From: Polaribacter sp. NJDZ03
Lineage (GTDB): Bacteria > Bacteroidota > Bacteroidia > Flavobacteriales > Flavobacteriaceae
Assembly (NCBI RefSeq): GCF_019263805.1
Contig: NZ_CP079195.1
Location: 1,653,001-1,717,000 of the forward strand
Direction of reading: 5' to 3'
Length of the DNA stretch: 64,000 bases
Below are positions 8,421 through 16,551 of this stretch, one piece after another; position 1 is the stretch's first letter; each line of letters starts with the position of its first letter. The notes beneath the pieces are model-generated. The model had not been told where the DNA came from. It made no database searches and saw only the letters and a program-made list of their open reading frames with translations. Position numbers and translations under genes: made by a program.

Positions 8421-9413
8421 TTAGGCATAAATATTTGAGAGTCTAAAAAGGAAAAATTTGATGTTTCTAACACCTCTAAATTGTGCTCTAAATGCTTTTA
8501 TTTTAGCATTAAACGATTCTGCAGAAGCATTTGTACTTCTATTGTCAAAATAGTTGAGTATATTCTGATAATGTATAGACATTGTTCTAGCAATGGTATT
8601 AAAGCTTTTAAACTTCGCTTGTCTTACATTTTCATCCCATTTAGCAAGTCTAGTTAAGGCAACGGTTTTATCTTTTGTTTGATTGTAAATCCAGGATAAG
8701 TTTTGACATAAATTGTATGCCTTTTCTATATCTGGATAAGTTTTAAAAAGTATTTCAGCTCTTTCTTGTTGGGAGTTAGTCCATTTGTTACTAGATTTAT
8801 ACAATAGGTATCTACTTCTAGCTAATAATTGTTTTAGAGTATCTCCATTTGGTAGTAGTTTAGGAACATATTTTAAGGAGTTGTTTCTAGCATTTTCTAT
8901 GGCGTCGTTATCTTTATCTATTGCTTCCCAACGATGTTTAATTCTAATTTCTTGCAAAGCATCTAAAGCTAATTTTTGCACATGAAATCGATCTATAACT
9001 AGTACTGCTTTTGGAAATGATTTTTTAACGATTAACCCCATGTTTGCTGCCATGTCTAAGGTTACTTCTTTTACTTTTTTTCGTTGTTTTAAAGAGATTT
9101 TATTAAGGATTCTAATAACATCTTCTGCTTTAGTGCCTTTAATCATGGCCAGTAAAGCACCTTTTTTTCCATTCGCATTTTTATTAGTCACGATAGTATA
9201 TAAATCTCCATTAGAAAATGCTGTTTCATCTATGGAAAGATAGCTTCCAGTATTTTCAGGAAAAAGCAACCATTGTTCAGCATGTGGTTTTTGGTTCCAT
9301 TGCTTAAAATCACTTAAATAATCTTTGTATTGTCTCTGTAAGTTTCTAGGGCTTACTCCGTAAAAGGTTGCTACAACAGATGTACTTGTAGCATTATTAC
9401 AGACTGATTTGTT
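8421..9413 (-). CDS. ISL3-type transposase, catalytic part (second frame)
   Basis: The open frame runs from codon 9413 to the stop at 8421, about 330 codons, with no ATG near its beginning; a TTG at 9269 would give 282 residues but would lose conserved sequence. The upstream part encodes a helix-turn-helix (TSTSVVATFYGVSPRNLQRQ). The body is a DDE transposase: SIDETAFSNGDLYTIV, then VTLDMAANMGLIVKKSFPKA and VIDRFHVQKLALDAL, and a C-terminal Glu in NASAESFNAKIKAFR, as in ISL3 transposases. It probably needs a frameshift from the 9397-9747 frame to be made as a fusion. No internal stop was found, so it looks functional. Confidence 0.85.
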   Translation of the reverse strand, partial: NKSVCNNATSTSVVATFYGVSPRNLQRQYKDYLSDFKQWNQKPHAEQWLLFPENTGSYLSIDETAFSNGDLYTIVTNKNANGKKGALLAMIKGTKAEDVIRILNKISLKQRKKVKEVTLDMAANMGLIVKKSFPKAVLVIDRFHVQKLALDALQEIRIKHRWEAIDKDNDAIENARNNSLKYVPKLLPNGDTLKQLLARSRYLLYKSSNKWTNSQQERAEILFKTYPDIEKAYNLCQNLSWIYNQTKDKTVALTRLAKWDENVRQAKFKSFNTIARTMSIHYQNILNYFDNRSTNASAESFNAKIKAFRAQFRGVRNIKFFLFRLSNIYA

Positions 9414-9747
9414 TTAAAAAAGCAGCAAATTCACTAGTAATTCTAGTGCCTTTTGCTACTAACTGCCAATCTCTTATCACTAATTTTTTAGAATTATCAT
9501 CAATCCAACGCCTTCTAATAACATGTAGAAAAACGTTTTTACCTCGAATAGGAAAATCTTGAATAGTGGCTTCTGGAAAAAATCCTTTAGAGCTTAATTT
9601 AAGTGTTTTAAATTCTTCAGGAATTGTGTTTAACTCAGTGAAATAGAAATGGAGTTCTTCATTTTTAACTTCGTGTTTGGTAAGTTTAAAATAGTTAACA
9701 AGTATTTCTGGTAGTAATAATTTAATAAGCTCAATTGAAGTATCCAA
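9397..9747 (-). CDS. IS transposase N-terminal region (first frame)
   Basis: This 116-residue product begins MDTSIELIKLLLPEILVNYF and contains RGKNVFLHVIRRRWIDDNSK, the basic region expected in the N-terminal DNA-binding part of ISL3/ISAon1-type transposases. It ends at 9397, overlapping the second frame by 17 nt (9397-9413). The overlap holds a run of six T followed by four A and C on the coding strand, a likely slippage site. The frame relation is +1 (equivalently -2), not the commoner -1. The pair most likely gives one functional transposase. Confidence 0.8.
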   Translation of the reverse strand: MDTSIELIKLLLPEILVNYFKLTKHEVKNEELHFYFTELNTIPEEFKTLKLSSKGFFPEATIQDFPIRGKNVFLHVIRRRWIDDNSKKLVIRDWQLVAKGTRITSEFAAFLKQISL

Positions 9748-9792
9748 AATAGAAGTAATTTAAAAGTCAAAGTTCTTCCTTTTTATTTTACT

Positions 9793-9822
9793 CCACAACT
9801 TTTTGTGTTGATCCCTAATAAT
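9793..9822 (+). repeat. IS right end: terminal inverted repeat plus target duplication
   Basis: 9793-9814 is the right terminal repeat (reads CCACAACTTTTT..GATCC outward) and 9815-9822 is CTAATAAT, an exact copy of 8381-8388. Confidence 0.95.
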
Positions 9823-9974
9823 TCAAAAAACATCAGAAACATTAAAGATACGTCTTGATTCGGTTTTAAAATTTTTACTTTTCACACTCAATAAAACATA
9901 TATTTTAAATCATCTCTTTTTGTATTTATTTTCTTTAAATTAGCTTTACAAGGTTTAAATTTCAAAAATAAGCT

Positions 9975-11006
9975 ATGAAAAAAAGAATGACACTTAAACA
10001 AATTGCGACTGAATTTAATGTATCAGTTGCAACTGTTTCAAAAGCTTTAAAAGATAGCCATGAAATAAGTATTAGTACCAAAGAAAAAATAAAAACATAC
10101 GCAAAAAAACATAATTACAAACCAAATAGTATTGCTTTAAGTCTAATGAATAAAAGGACTAAAACAATTGGTGTTATTATACCTACCTTATTAAATCACT
10201 TTTTTGTAAAAATATTTAGTGGCATCGAACAAATTGCTAATGAAAAAGGATACAATATAATTATTATTATAACTAATGGAAGTTTAGAAAAAGAAATTGA
10301 ATCAACAAATATGTTTGAAAAAGGGACCGTGGATGGTCTTTTAATTTCGTTATGTGAAGAAACACAATCTAAAAAAGATTTTACCCATTTACAAAATTTT
10401 ATACAAGATGCAGGTCCAATAGTTATGTTTGACAGGGTTGCAGATAGTATTAAATGTGATAAAATAATTGTTGATGATTTTAATTGTGCATACAATGCTA
10501 CTGAGTACCTTATAAAAACCGGTTGTAAAAATATAGTTATTGTTTCTGTACTAGATAATTTAGGAATTGTAAGGTTAAGGATAGATGGCTATAAACAGGC
10601 ACTAAAAGATAATGGTATTGCATTAAATGAAAAGTTAATTGTGTTGATAAAAAAAGGGTATGATTTTGAAACAGAAATTAAAACCTTATTAGATTATAAT
10701 ACCGTAGATGCCTTTATTGGACTAGAAGAACAATCTACAATAGAAGCAATGTTTATTGCAAAATCTAGAGGATATAAAATTCCCGAAGAAATATCTTTTA
10801 TCGGATACACAAATGGAAACTTGTTTAAATACGTAAACCCTTCAATTACATGTATAAATCAACACGCTGTTTATATAGGTCAAAAAGCTACAGAAAAACT
10901 TATTGAGCGCATTGAAAGTGACACCAACGATAGTGATAATATTTTTGAAACTAAAATAATTAAAACAAGTTTAATTTTAAGAAACTCTACACATCAATTA
11001 CTTTAA
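9975..11006 (+). CDS. LacI-family transcriptional regulator
   Basis: A 343-residue regulator with a LacI-type helix-turn-helix at residues 5-25 (LKQIATEFNVSVATVSKALK) and the hinge region RTKTIGVIIP, followed by a periplasmic-binding-protein-like effector domain to the C-terminus. It stands next to, and convergent with, the GH26-GH43-symporter operon (11203-15474) and very likely controls it through the palindrome at 16181-16212. The effector is presumably a sugar taken up or released by that operon. The 152 bp between the IS right end and the ATG contain no promoter that I can call; the insertion could have altered its expression. Confidence 0.92.
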   Translation: MKKRMTLKQIATEFNVSVATVSKALKDSHEISISTKEKIKTYAKKHNYKPNSIALSLMNKRTKTIGVIIPTLLNHFFVKIFSGIEQIANEKGYNIIIIITNGSLEKEIESTNMFEKGTVDGLLISLCEETQSKKDFTHLQNFIQDAGPIVMFDRVADSIKCDKIIVDDFNCAYNATEYLIKTGCKNIVIVSVLDNLGIVRLRIDGYKQALKDNGIALNEKLIVLIKKGYDFETEIKTLLDYNTVDAFIGLEEQSTIEAMFIAKSRGYKIPEEISFIGYTNGNLFKYVNPSITCINQHAVYIGQKATEKLIERIESDTNDSDNIFETKIIKTSLILRNSTHQLL

Positions 11007-11202
11007 ATGACCAACTATTATATAAACATAAGAGTCTAAATTACCCAAGAATACATGTTAAAACTTGTTTTCATTGAGTAATATAGTTGCTTATTTACTT
11101 ACCTATAAATGAGCAAAAAACCCTTATTACCTCTCAATATTGTTCTAATTGTCTCATACATTTTCTGTTGTAAAAAATTAAAGACCTAGTTTTAAAACTA
11201 CC

Positions 11203-12336
11203 TTAATTGTTATACAATTCATGATACAAATTTGGTGATGACTGGATGTATTTTTTCTCAGATATTTTCTTTACCCAACGTTTACTAATAGTATCGCTTA
11301 AATTTAAGCGTGCATCTATCCCTTTAAAGGTAGGGTTGTTTTGCCACATTGGGTGCGCATCCCAATGACAATTAATATAACTAACGGCTTTTACAACATC
11401 TAAATTATTATCAATTGTATTAAAAAAAGGAACAAACCATTCGTTCCATGCCATTTCTGCTTCCTGTGGATTTGAAAGGTTCATTTTTTTTGTAATTCCT
11501 TTATTTTCTTCTGGATCTAAAATTTTATCAGAAGAAGTTGGTGAAGCTTCTGCAATAAAAACAGGCTTTCCTTTAGTTCTTGCAAATTCAATCATATTTT
11601 GTTTTTTCCAACCGTTAAAAAACGAAAACCCTAACCAATCTACATAATTATCTCCAGGATACCAATCTTCCAATTCATTTAGACTAGACATAAATCCTGT
11701 AGACTGCCAAACAAAAGCAGTATTCGTTACACCTTTTGCACGAAGCATATCTACCATTCTTCTATATGCTTTTATCGTATTTTTTTTATCATAATGATTC
11801 CATGGCTCTCCATCAAACTCATAAGCTATTCTTAAAAAAACAGGACGATCTCCTAAAGACAATAGAAAATCACCAAGTTTATTTATGTATTTATCATGAG
11901 TTCCGTTTGCTATTTTTTCTTCATGATTTACAAAAGCTAAACCTATAGCTAGAGCCATATTTTTAAAATTTGAACTTTCTAATTGTAAAGTAGCATTATA
12001 ATCATTATCCCCCCAATCATCGGTACTCCATAGACCATCTAGACCTTTATGAGTAAAACCAAAGGAGTTGTCTCCAGGGTTGATGCTTGTATAAGTCGTC
12101 CATCCTGCAGGTTTTTTATAATGATCTAAATAACCATCATTATAATCTTTTAGACCCCCAACCGCTTCTAACTCTTGCCCTACAAATAGTAACACTCCTT
12201 CTTTAGGTTCAAATTTTGCAAGTTTTCTATCTTTTTTAACCTCTAAAGAATCTTCTTTATTCTCTTTTGTATCGTTAGATTTACATTGATAAAAAAGGAC
12301 GCAAAAGACAATAAGTGTGATCGTTTTTAAATTCAT
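11203..12336 (-). CDS. GH26-like glycoside hydrolase lipoprotein
   Basis: A 377-residue surface or periplasmic enzyme with a lipoprotein signal (lipidation at Cys18, VLFYQCKSN). The fold and motifs suggest a clan GH-A family 26 enzyme: FLRIAYEFDGEPWN places the likely acid/base at Glu173, and KPVFIAEASPTSS places the likely nucleophile at Glu263. Family 26 includes beta-mannanases, mixed-linkage glucanases and beta-1,3-xylanases. The neighbouring GH43 enzyme and xylose-type symporter make a xylan substrate, perhaps beta-1,3-xylan from algae, the better guess, but this is inference. It is the last gene of the operon, 4 bp after the GH43 gene. GH113 or another clan A family is the main alternative. 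Confidence 0.7.
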   Translation of the reverse strand: MNLKTITLIVFCVLFYQCKSNDTKENKEDSLEVKKDRKLAKFEPKEGVLLFVGQELEAVGGLKDYNDGYLDHYKKPAGWTTYTSINPGDNSFGFTHKGLDGLWSTDDWGDNDYNATLQLESSNFKNMALAIGLAFVNHEEKIANGTHDKYINKLGDFLLSLGDRPVFLRIAYEFDGEPWNHYDKKNTIKAYRRMVDMLRAKGVTNTAFVWQSTGFMSSLNELEDWYPGDNYVDWLGFSFFNGWKKQNMIEFARTKGKPVFIAEASPTSSDKILDPEENKGITKKMNLSNPQEAEMAWNEWFVPFFNTIDNNLDVVKAVSYINCHWDAHPMWQNNPTFKGIDARLNLSDTISKRWVKKISEKKYIQSSPNLYHELYNN

Positions 12337-12340
12337 AATT

Positions 12341-13936
12341 TTATTTTTTTTGTATTATTTCTTTATATTCAAACCAATCAAAATCAGCATGAAGTTTATT
12401 CGTTTTTAAATCTTGACAACAAATCCCTATAAAACTTCCTGTAAAAGCAGGTCTATAACGCTCACTACCATCCCTTACATTATCATCAGATAAAATACTC
12501 ATATCTAAAACTACCCCGATATTTTTAAAGTTTACAGCATCTAAACTAAAGCTAAATTGAAGTTTCTCTCTAATAATTGTTGCTTTTAAAACAACACTTT
12601 TTTTTCCAGTTATAATATATTTTTCATCTTGCTCTTTTGTTATAAAATAATTACAAGAAATTATAGAAATATATTTATCTATTCCATTAGTTGTAATATG
12701 TAAATAGTGATAATGCCCTGTATTATAATATAGCACCAATCCGGCAAGTTGTTGAAAATTTTCAGGTTCAAATTCTATAGCCGTTGATACCTCTGCTTCT
12801 AGATGTTGTAATCTTTTTGCTATTATTGCTTGCGTATGTAATGAACTTAAAGACTCCTTACCCTTTAATCTTAAAAAACCTGGTCTTTCTTTTAACGATA
12901 ACCAATTCTCGTTTATAGGAATTCTTAATGATTGATAATCTTTAGGAAGTATTGTAGAGTTAAAATCGTCATGAAAATCACCTTTACTATATTTAAATTC
13001 CTTTAAATCTGCCATAGGTATTTTAACTCTAGGTAAATTCGTTTTAGATTTTAATATTGGCCAATCATTTTCCCATATTATTTCCTCTATTGCAGTTTCT
13101 CTTCCTAAAATACACCTACCTCTTACACTTAAAGGCCTCCCTATTAAAAAAACGATGTACCAATCTCCAGCTTGAGTCTCTACCATAGAAGCATGTCCTG
13201 CTTTTTGCAAAGGATGATTTTCTTCGTTCTTACAGGTTAATATTGGGTTTTGAGGATGTTCTTCAAAAGGACCTTTTATATTTCTAGATCTTAATATTGT
13301 CGCAGCATGATTGTATTCTGTTCCTCCTTCTGCTAATAATAAATAATAATAATTATTACGTTTATATAAATGAGGACCTTCTGATAAGCCTAATTTAGTG
13401 CCGTCTGTTAAATAAAAAACATCTCCTTCTAAAGCTTTAGATTTTAAATTGTATTCTTGTAATTCTATACCCCCAAAAAACTTTTCTTTTCTATGATCTA
13501 CTAGCATATTTAAGAACCAAGTTTTTCCACTATCATGGAAAAATGATCCATCAAAACCACTTGAATTTAAATAAACAGGCTCACTCCAATCTCCTTTAAT
13601 ATCCTTTGCCGTTACCACAAAGTTTGGGGTATCTTTCCAGACACCATCAAATGATTTTACATTGGTAAAAACTAAATAAAAAAGACCTTTACTATAGCTT
13701 AAACATGGCGCCCAAACCCCACAAGAATCTGGCACTCCTTTCATATCTAATTGAGATTCTCTATTTAATGGATGGGCAACTAAATTCCAGTTTTTTAAAT
13801 CTTTAGAATGATGAATTCTCACACCTGGAAACCATTCAAATGTTGAAGTTGCAATATAATAATCATCACCAACTCTACATATTGATGGGTCTGGATTAAA
13901 TCCTTTTAAGATTGGGTTTTCTATATAATTTTTCAT
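12341..13936 (-). CDS. GH43 glycoside hydrolase, beta-xylosidase-like
   Basis: A 531-residue enzyme with no signal peptide, so probably cytoplasmic. The N-terminal five-bladed propeller begins NPILKGFNPDPSICRVGDDYY with the catalytic base Asp16, and carries the general acid Glu186 in GLSEGPHLY. The C-terminal part, about residues 320-531, is the beta-sandwich typical of GH43 beta-xylosidases. Such enzymes trim non-reducing xylose or arabinose from short oligosaccharides. The gene lies 2 bp after the symporter gene and 4 bp before the GH26 gene, a tight operon in which this enzyme would finish digestion after uptake. Arabinofuranosidase activity cannot be excluded. Confidence 0.92.
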   Translation of the reverse strand: MKNYIENPILKGFNPDPSICRVGDDYYIATSTFEWFPGVRIHHSKDLKNWNLVAHPLNRESQLDMKGVPDSCGVWAPCLSYSKGLFYLVFTNVKSFDGVWKDTPNFVVTAKDIKGDWSEPVYLNSSGFDGSFFHDSGKTWFLNMLVDHRKEKFFGGIELQEYNLKSKALEGDVFYLTDGTKLGLSEGPHLYKRNNYYYLLLAEGGTEYNHAATILRSRNIKGPFEEHPQNPILTCKNEENHPLQKAGHASMVETQAGDWYIVFLIGRPLSVRGRCILGRETAIEEIIWENDWPILKSKTNLPRVKIPMADLKEFKYSKGDFHDDFNSTILPKDYQSLRIPINENWLSLKERPGFLRLKGKESLSSLHTQAIIAKRLQHLEAEVSTAIEFEPENFQQLAGLVLYYNTGHYHYLHITTNGIDKYISIISCNYFITKEQDEKYIITGKKSVVLKATIIREKLQFSFSLDAVNFKNIGVVLDMSILSDDNVRDGSERYRPAFTGSFIGICCQDLKTNKLHADFDWFEYKEIIQKK

Positions 13937-13938
13937 TT

Positions 13939-15474
13939 CTATTTCAAAAGTTCAATTTCTAATTCTTCTAAGGATTTTCCTTTAGTTTCTGGTAATATTT
14001 TTAACATAATAAAAAAGCCAATAAGCGCGATTATTCCAAATATAAAAAAGCTCAATGTATTACCTATATTAGATAATTCCCATGGAAAAACTAACTGAAC
14101 AACCCAACTAACAAAAGAGTTTACGAATCCTATAAAACCTATTGCTAAACCTCTATATAAGTTAGGGAATAACTCAGACAACATTACCCACATTACTGGC
14201 CCTAGAGAGAAAGCAAAACACGCAATAAATCCTAAAACACCAATTAAAACCAATGTTGCATTCATGGTAGTTGCTACCTCTAAAATATCTCCTTCGTTTT
14301 CTAAATACACTTTATTTCCTAAAGTAGATTTCATTGTATTTTTAAATGACACATCATTTGTAAAAGTTTTATCTGAAAATTGAAGTAAGTTCTCTTTGCT
14401 AGGAAATTTAAGTTGAGCTATCTTTTTTGTAGTTAATTTATAAGTTGCCTGGTTAAAGCCATATGCGCATAACAACAGACTAATTGAAATACCCAAAGTG
14501 CCAAATAACAGCAACGGTCTTCTTCCAATTTTATCTATAAGTAAAATTGCCACCACAGTAAATACTAATGTTGTTAAACTTAATAATATTCCGGATGCAA
14601 AAGCTGCATCTGTACCAATACCAGTTTGTTTAAAAATAGAAGTAGCATAAAAATAAATTGCGTTTATACCTGTAATTTGTTGCAGTATACCAATGGTAAG
14701 CCCTACAATCAATACATACTTTAATGATGGTTTAAATAAATCTTTTATTCTAATCTTTTCATTATTTTCTGATAATTTTAAACCATCTAAAATTGTTACT
14801 ACTTCTTTTTCTGCAAAAGTTTTACCGTGTATATTAATTAAAACAGAAGTTGCTTCTTGATTTTTCTTTTTTAGGAATAACCATCTTGGACTTTTTGGTA
14901 CAAAAAACAATAAAAAAAAGTATAATAATGCTGGTAACAATTCAACTCCCAACATCCAACGCCAAACGTTATCTTGGTTTAAAAAGGTACTCTCTCCAGA
15001 AGTAAAAACCTTATTAAAAAAATAATTACTTAAAAAAGCGGCAAAAAAGCCCAACACAATGTTCAATTGCTGAATAGATACTAATTTCCCTCTATTTTCT
15101 GAAGATGATATTTCTGAGATATAGATAGGCGCAAGTATTAAAGCGGCTCCAAAAGCCACCCCTCCAATCATTCTTGCTATATAAAGCATTTCAAAAGAAG
15201 TTGCTAAAGCAGATAATATTGCTGAAACGGCATACAGCAGTGCTACTAAAATTAATATTTTTTTTCGACCAATAATATCACTTAACCTGCCTGATACTAA
15301 CATTGCAATCATTGCTGCAAATGATGGTGAGCTTACCGCCCAACCTAATTGAGCATCTGTTAAATTAAATTCGGGACCAGCATAAGACATTACACCAGAA
15401 ATAATTCCGGCATCAAAACCAAATAAAAAACCTCCTAAAGAAACAACAAAAGCAACAAATAATGATTTTTTCAT
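13939..15474 (-). CDS. MFS sugar/H+ symporter (sugar porter family)
   Basis: A 511-residue 12-helix inner-membrane transporter. Sugar-porter signatures are present: GFDAGIISGVMSY in helix 1, GRLSDIIGRKK after helix 2, PKSPRWLFLKKK before the central loop, QQITGINAIYFYA in helix 7, and PETKGKSLEELE at the C-terminus. It is close to XylE/AraE and to Bacteroidota xylose or glucose symporters. Helices 9 and 10 are separated by an extended polar loop of about 60 residues (roughly 340-405) that the shorter 460-residue relatives lack. It is the first intact gene of the operon and would bring in the monosaccharide or disaccharide released outside. Confidence 0.92.
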   Translation of the reverse strand: MKKSLFVAFVVSLGGFLFGFDAGIISGVMSYAGPEFNLTDAQLGWAVSSPSFAAMIAMLVSGRLSDIIGRKKILILVALLYAVSAILSALATSFEMLYIARMIGGVAFGAALILAPIYISEISSSENRGKLVSIQQLNIVLGFFAAFLSNYFFNKVFTSGESTFLNQDNVWRWMLGVELLPALLYFFLLFFVPKSPRWLFLKKKNQEATSVLINIHGKTFAEKEVVTILDGLKLSENNEKIRIKDLFKPSLKYVLIVGLTIGILQQITGINAIYFYATSIFKQTGIGTDAAFASGILLSLTTLVFTVVAILLIDKIGRRPLLLFGTLGISISLLLCAYGFNQATYKLTTKKIAQLKFPSKENLLQFSDKTFTNDVSFKNTMKSTLGNKVYLENEGDILEVATTMNATLVLIGVLGFIACFAFSLGPVMWVMLSELFPNLYRGLAIGFIGFVNSFVSWVVQLVFPWELSNIGNTLSFFIFGIIALIGFFIMLKILPETKGKSLEELEIELLK

Positions 15475-15563
15475 CTAACGATACTGTTTTAAGTTATAAG
15501 TGTAATACAATTAATAATCTATTTAAGTGACAACCAATAAATTCAAATAACATTCTTTATCTA

Positions 15564-15957
15564 TTAATTTGCTTTATAAACTCTCACGTAATCAATAATT
15601 AAATAATCTGGAAAATCTTGTATAGTTGGTTTTACACTCGGTAAATTACCACCTACAGATAAAGCAAAAGCAAAATAAAATTCATCATTAAAAGGGTAAG
15701 GCTGCCCATTTGCTGTTGTTGTATTTGGATTTACTATATGGTAAACCACATCATTAACCAACCACCTAATTAGTTCCTTTAAAACTAAAATTCACATCAA
15801 AACCTGTTAATATTCAATTAATAGAACCTTTTACAATAACAGCAAATTCTGTTATAGGCCCTGAGTCTCACTCAACATTCCCTGTAATATTTAAAAAAAA
15901 CATTAGAACCAATCATAATGAAAATTCCTAATTGAATTTTAAAATACGTTTTTTCAT
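15564..15957 (-). pseudogene. GH16-like laminarinase/glucanase remnant
   Basis: An ATG at 15957 opens a reading frame that stops after nine codons. Further stops and frame changes follow, and then a 65-codon open stretch (15564-15761) encodes a typical GH16 C-terminus: PYPFNDEFYFAFALSVGGNLP, then PDYLIIDYVRVYKAN. The central part of a GH16 domain, including the EIDxxE active site, is missing. I infer that the first gene of this operon, an exported endo-acting enzyme, has been deleted down to its ends and is decaying. The identity of the C-terminal part is good; the link of the N-terminal fragment to the same gene is less certain. Confidence 0.7.
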
Positions 15958-16035
15958 AATTAATAGTTTCTTAGTTGATTTTTAAGTTGACAAAACAAAT
16001 AAATGTCTTTTAGATAATCGAATAATTATACCTCT

Positions 16036-16043
16036 CAAAAGTA
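16036..16043 (-). promoter_or_regulatory. Candidate -7 element of the sugar operon
   Basis: On the minus strand this reads TACTTTTG (TAnnTTTG). It is between the palindromic operator and the GH16 remnant, about 80 bp upstream of the remnant's ATG. No clear -33 element was seen, so confidence is low. Confidence 0.3.
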
Positions 16044-16180
16044 TCAAATTTGCATTTACTTGTAATAAAAAATGAGAAATCCGTATAAATTAACAATTTA
16101 ATATTGCTTTTCATATTTAGATTTTATTGTATAAAAAAACCAATATTCACAATACTTTAAAGGTATTTTACTACAACTTT

Positions 16181-16212
16181 AAAAATTTACGTAAACGTTT
16201 ACGTAAATTTTT
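16181..16212. promoter_or_regulatory. Perfect 32-bp palindrome, probable LacI-family operator
   Basis: Sixteen bases on each side of the axis between 16196 and 16197 are exact reverse complements. The core GTAAACGTTTAC has the central CG typical of LacI-family operators; the outer part repeats ACGTAAATTTTT. It lies about 220 bp upstream of the GH16 remnant start and about 700 bp upstream of the symporter gene, in a stretch (15958-16483) that otherwise contains no gene. The lacI-type gene at 9975 is the obvious candidate to bind it. Confidence 0.75.
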
Positions 16213-16483
16213 AAGTTAACGTCTCTTTTATAGATTTTAGTAGTTTTTAAAGAAAATTACGCAATGAAGTATACTTATCGGTTAATTAAGCATTGTTTAA
16301 GTAAAATCTATATTAAAAAAAGTTCTTTCATCATAAAAATCAACAACTCTTAAAAAGAGCTATTTCAATCGTTTTCTAACAACTTATACTCAACATATGC
16401 ATTTCCAATAAGCTTAGTAACTAAATTTAGAGTGAATTTAACAGCTCATTAAAATAAAAATCTTTTTTAATGTAATAAATACT

Positions 16484-16530
16484 TATAAAAAATTGTCCCT
16501 TACCATCATTAAATAGTAAGGGACAATTTA
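16484..16530 (-). terminator. Terminator of the FGE-like gene
   Basis: Fourteen-nt arms 16490-16503 and 16516-16529 (AAATTGTCCCTTAC and its inverse) pair perfectly around a 12-nt loop, followed on the minus strand by a T run. It starts 22 bp beyond the stop codon at 16552. Confidence 0.88.
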
Positions 16531-16551
16531 AAAAATACCTAAACGAAGAAT

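Larger units (their letters stand above)
8389..9814 (-). mobile_element. Complete ISL3-like insertion sequence (1426 bp)
   Basis: The element is bounded by 22-bp inverted repeats (8389-8410 and 9793-9814, 19/22 matching, both starting GG) and by perfect 8-bp direct repeats CTAATAAT (8381-8388 and 9815-9822). The 8-bp duplication and the terminal GG agree with the ISL3 family. It carries a transposase on the minus strand in two overlapping frames; Bacteroidota elements with this plan are often annotated as ISAon1-type. The exact target repeats and intact ends suggest a fairly recent insertion. Without it, the region between the tRNA-Pro terminator and the lacI-type gene would be about 430 bp of non-coding DNA, so no gene was obviously disrupted. 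Confidence 0.95.

Noticed and set aside
8032..9822. Possible tRNA-associated genomic island
   Set aside because: The only mobile element near tRNA-Pro is a transposase-type IS with its own target duplication; there is no integrase and no repeat of the tRNA 3' end nearby.
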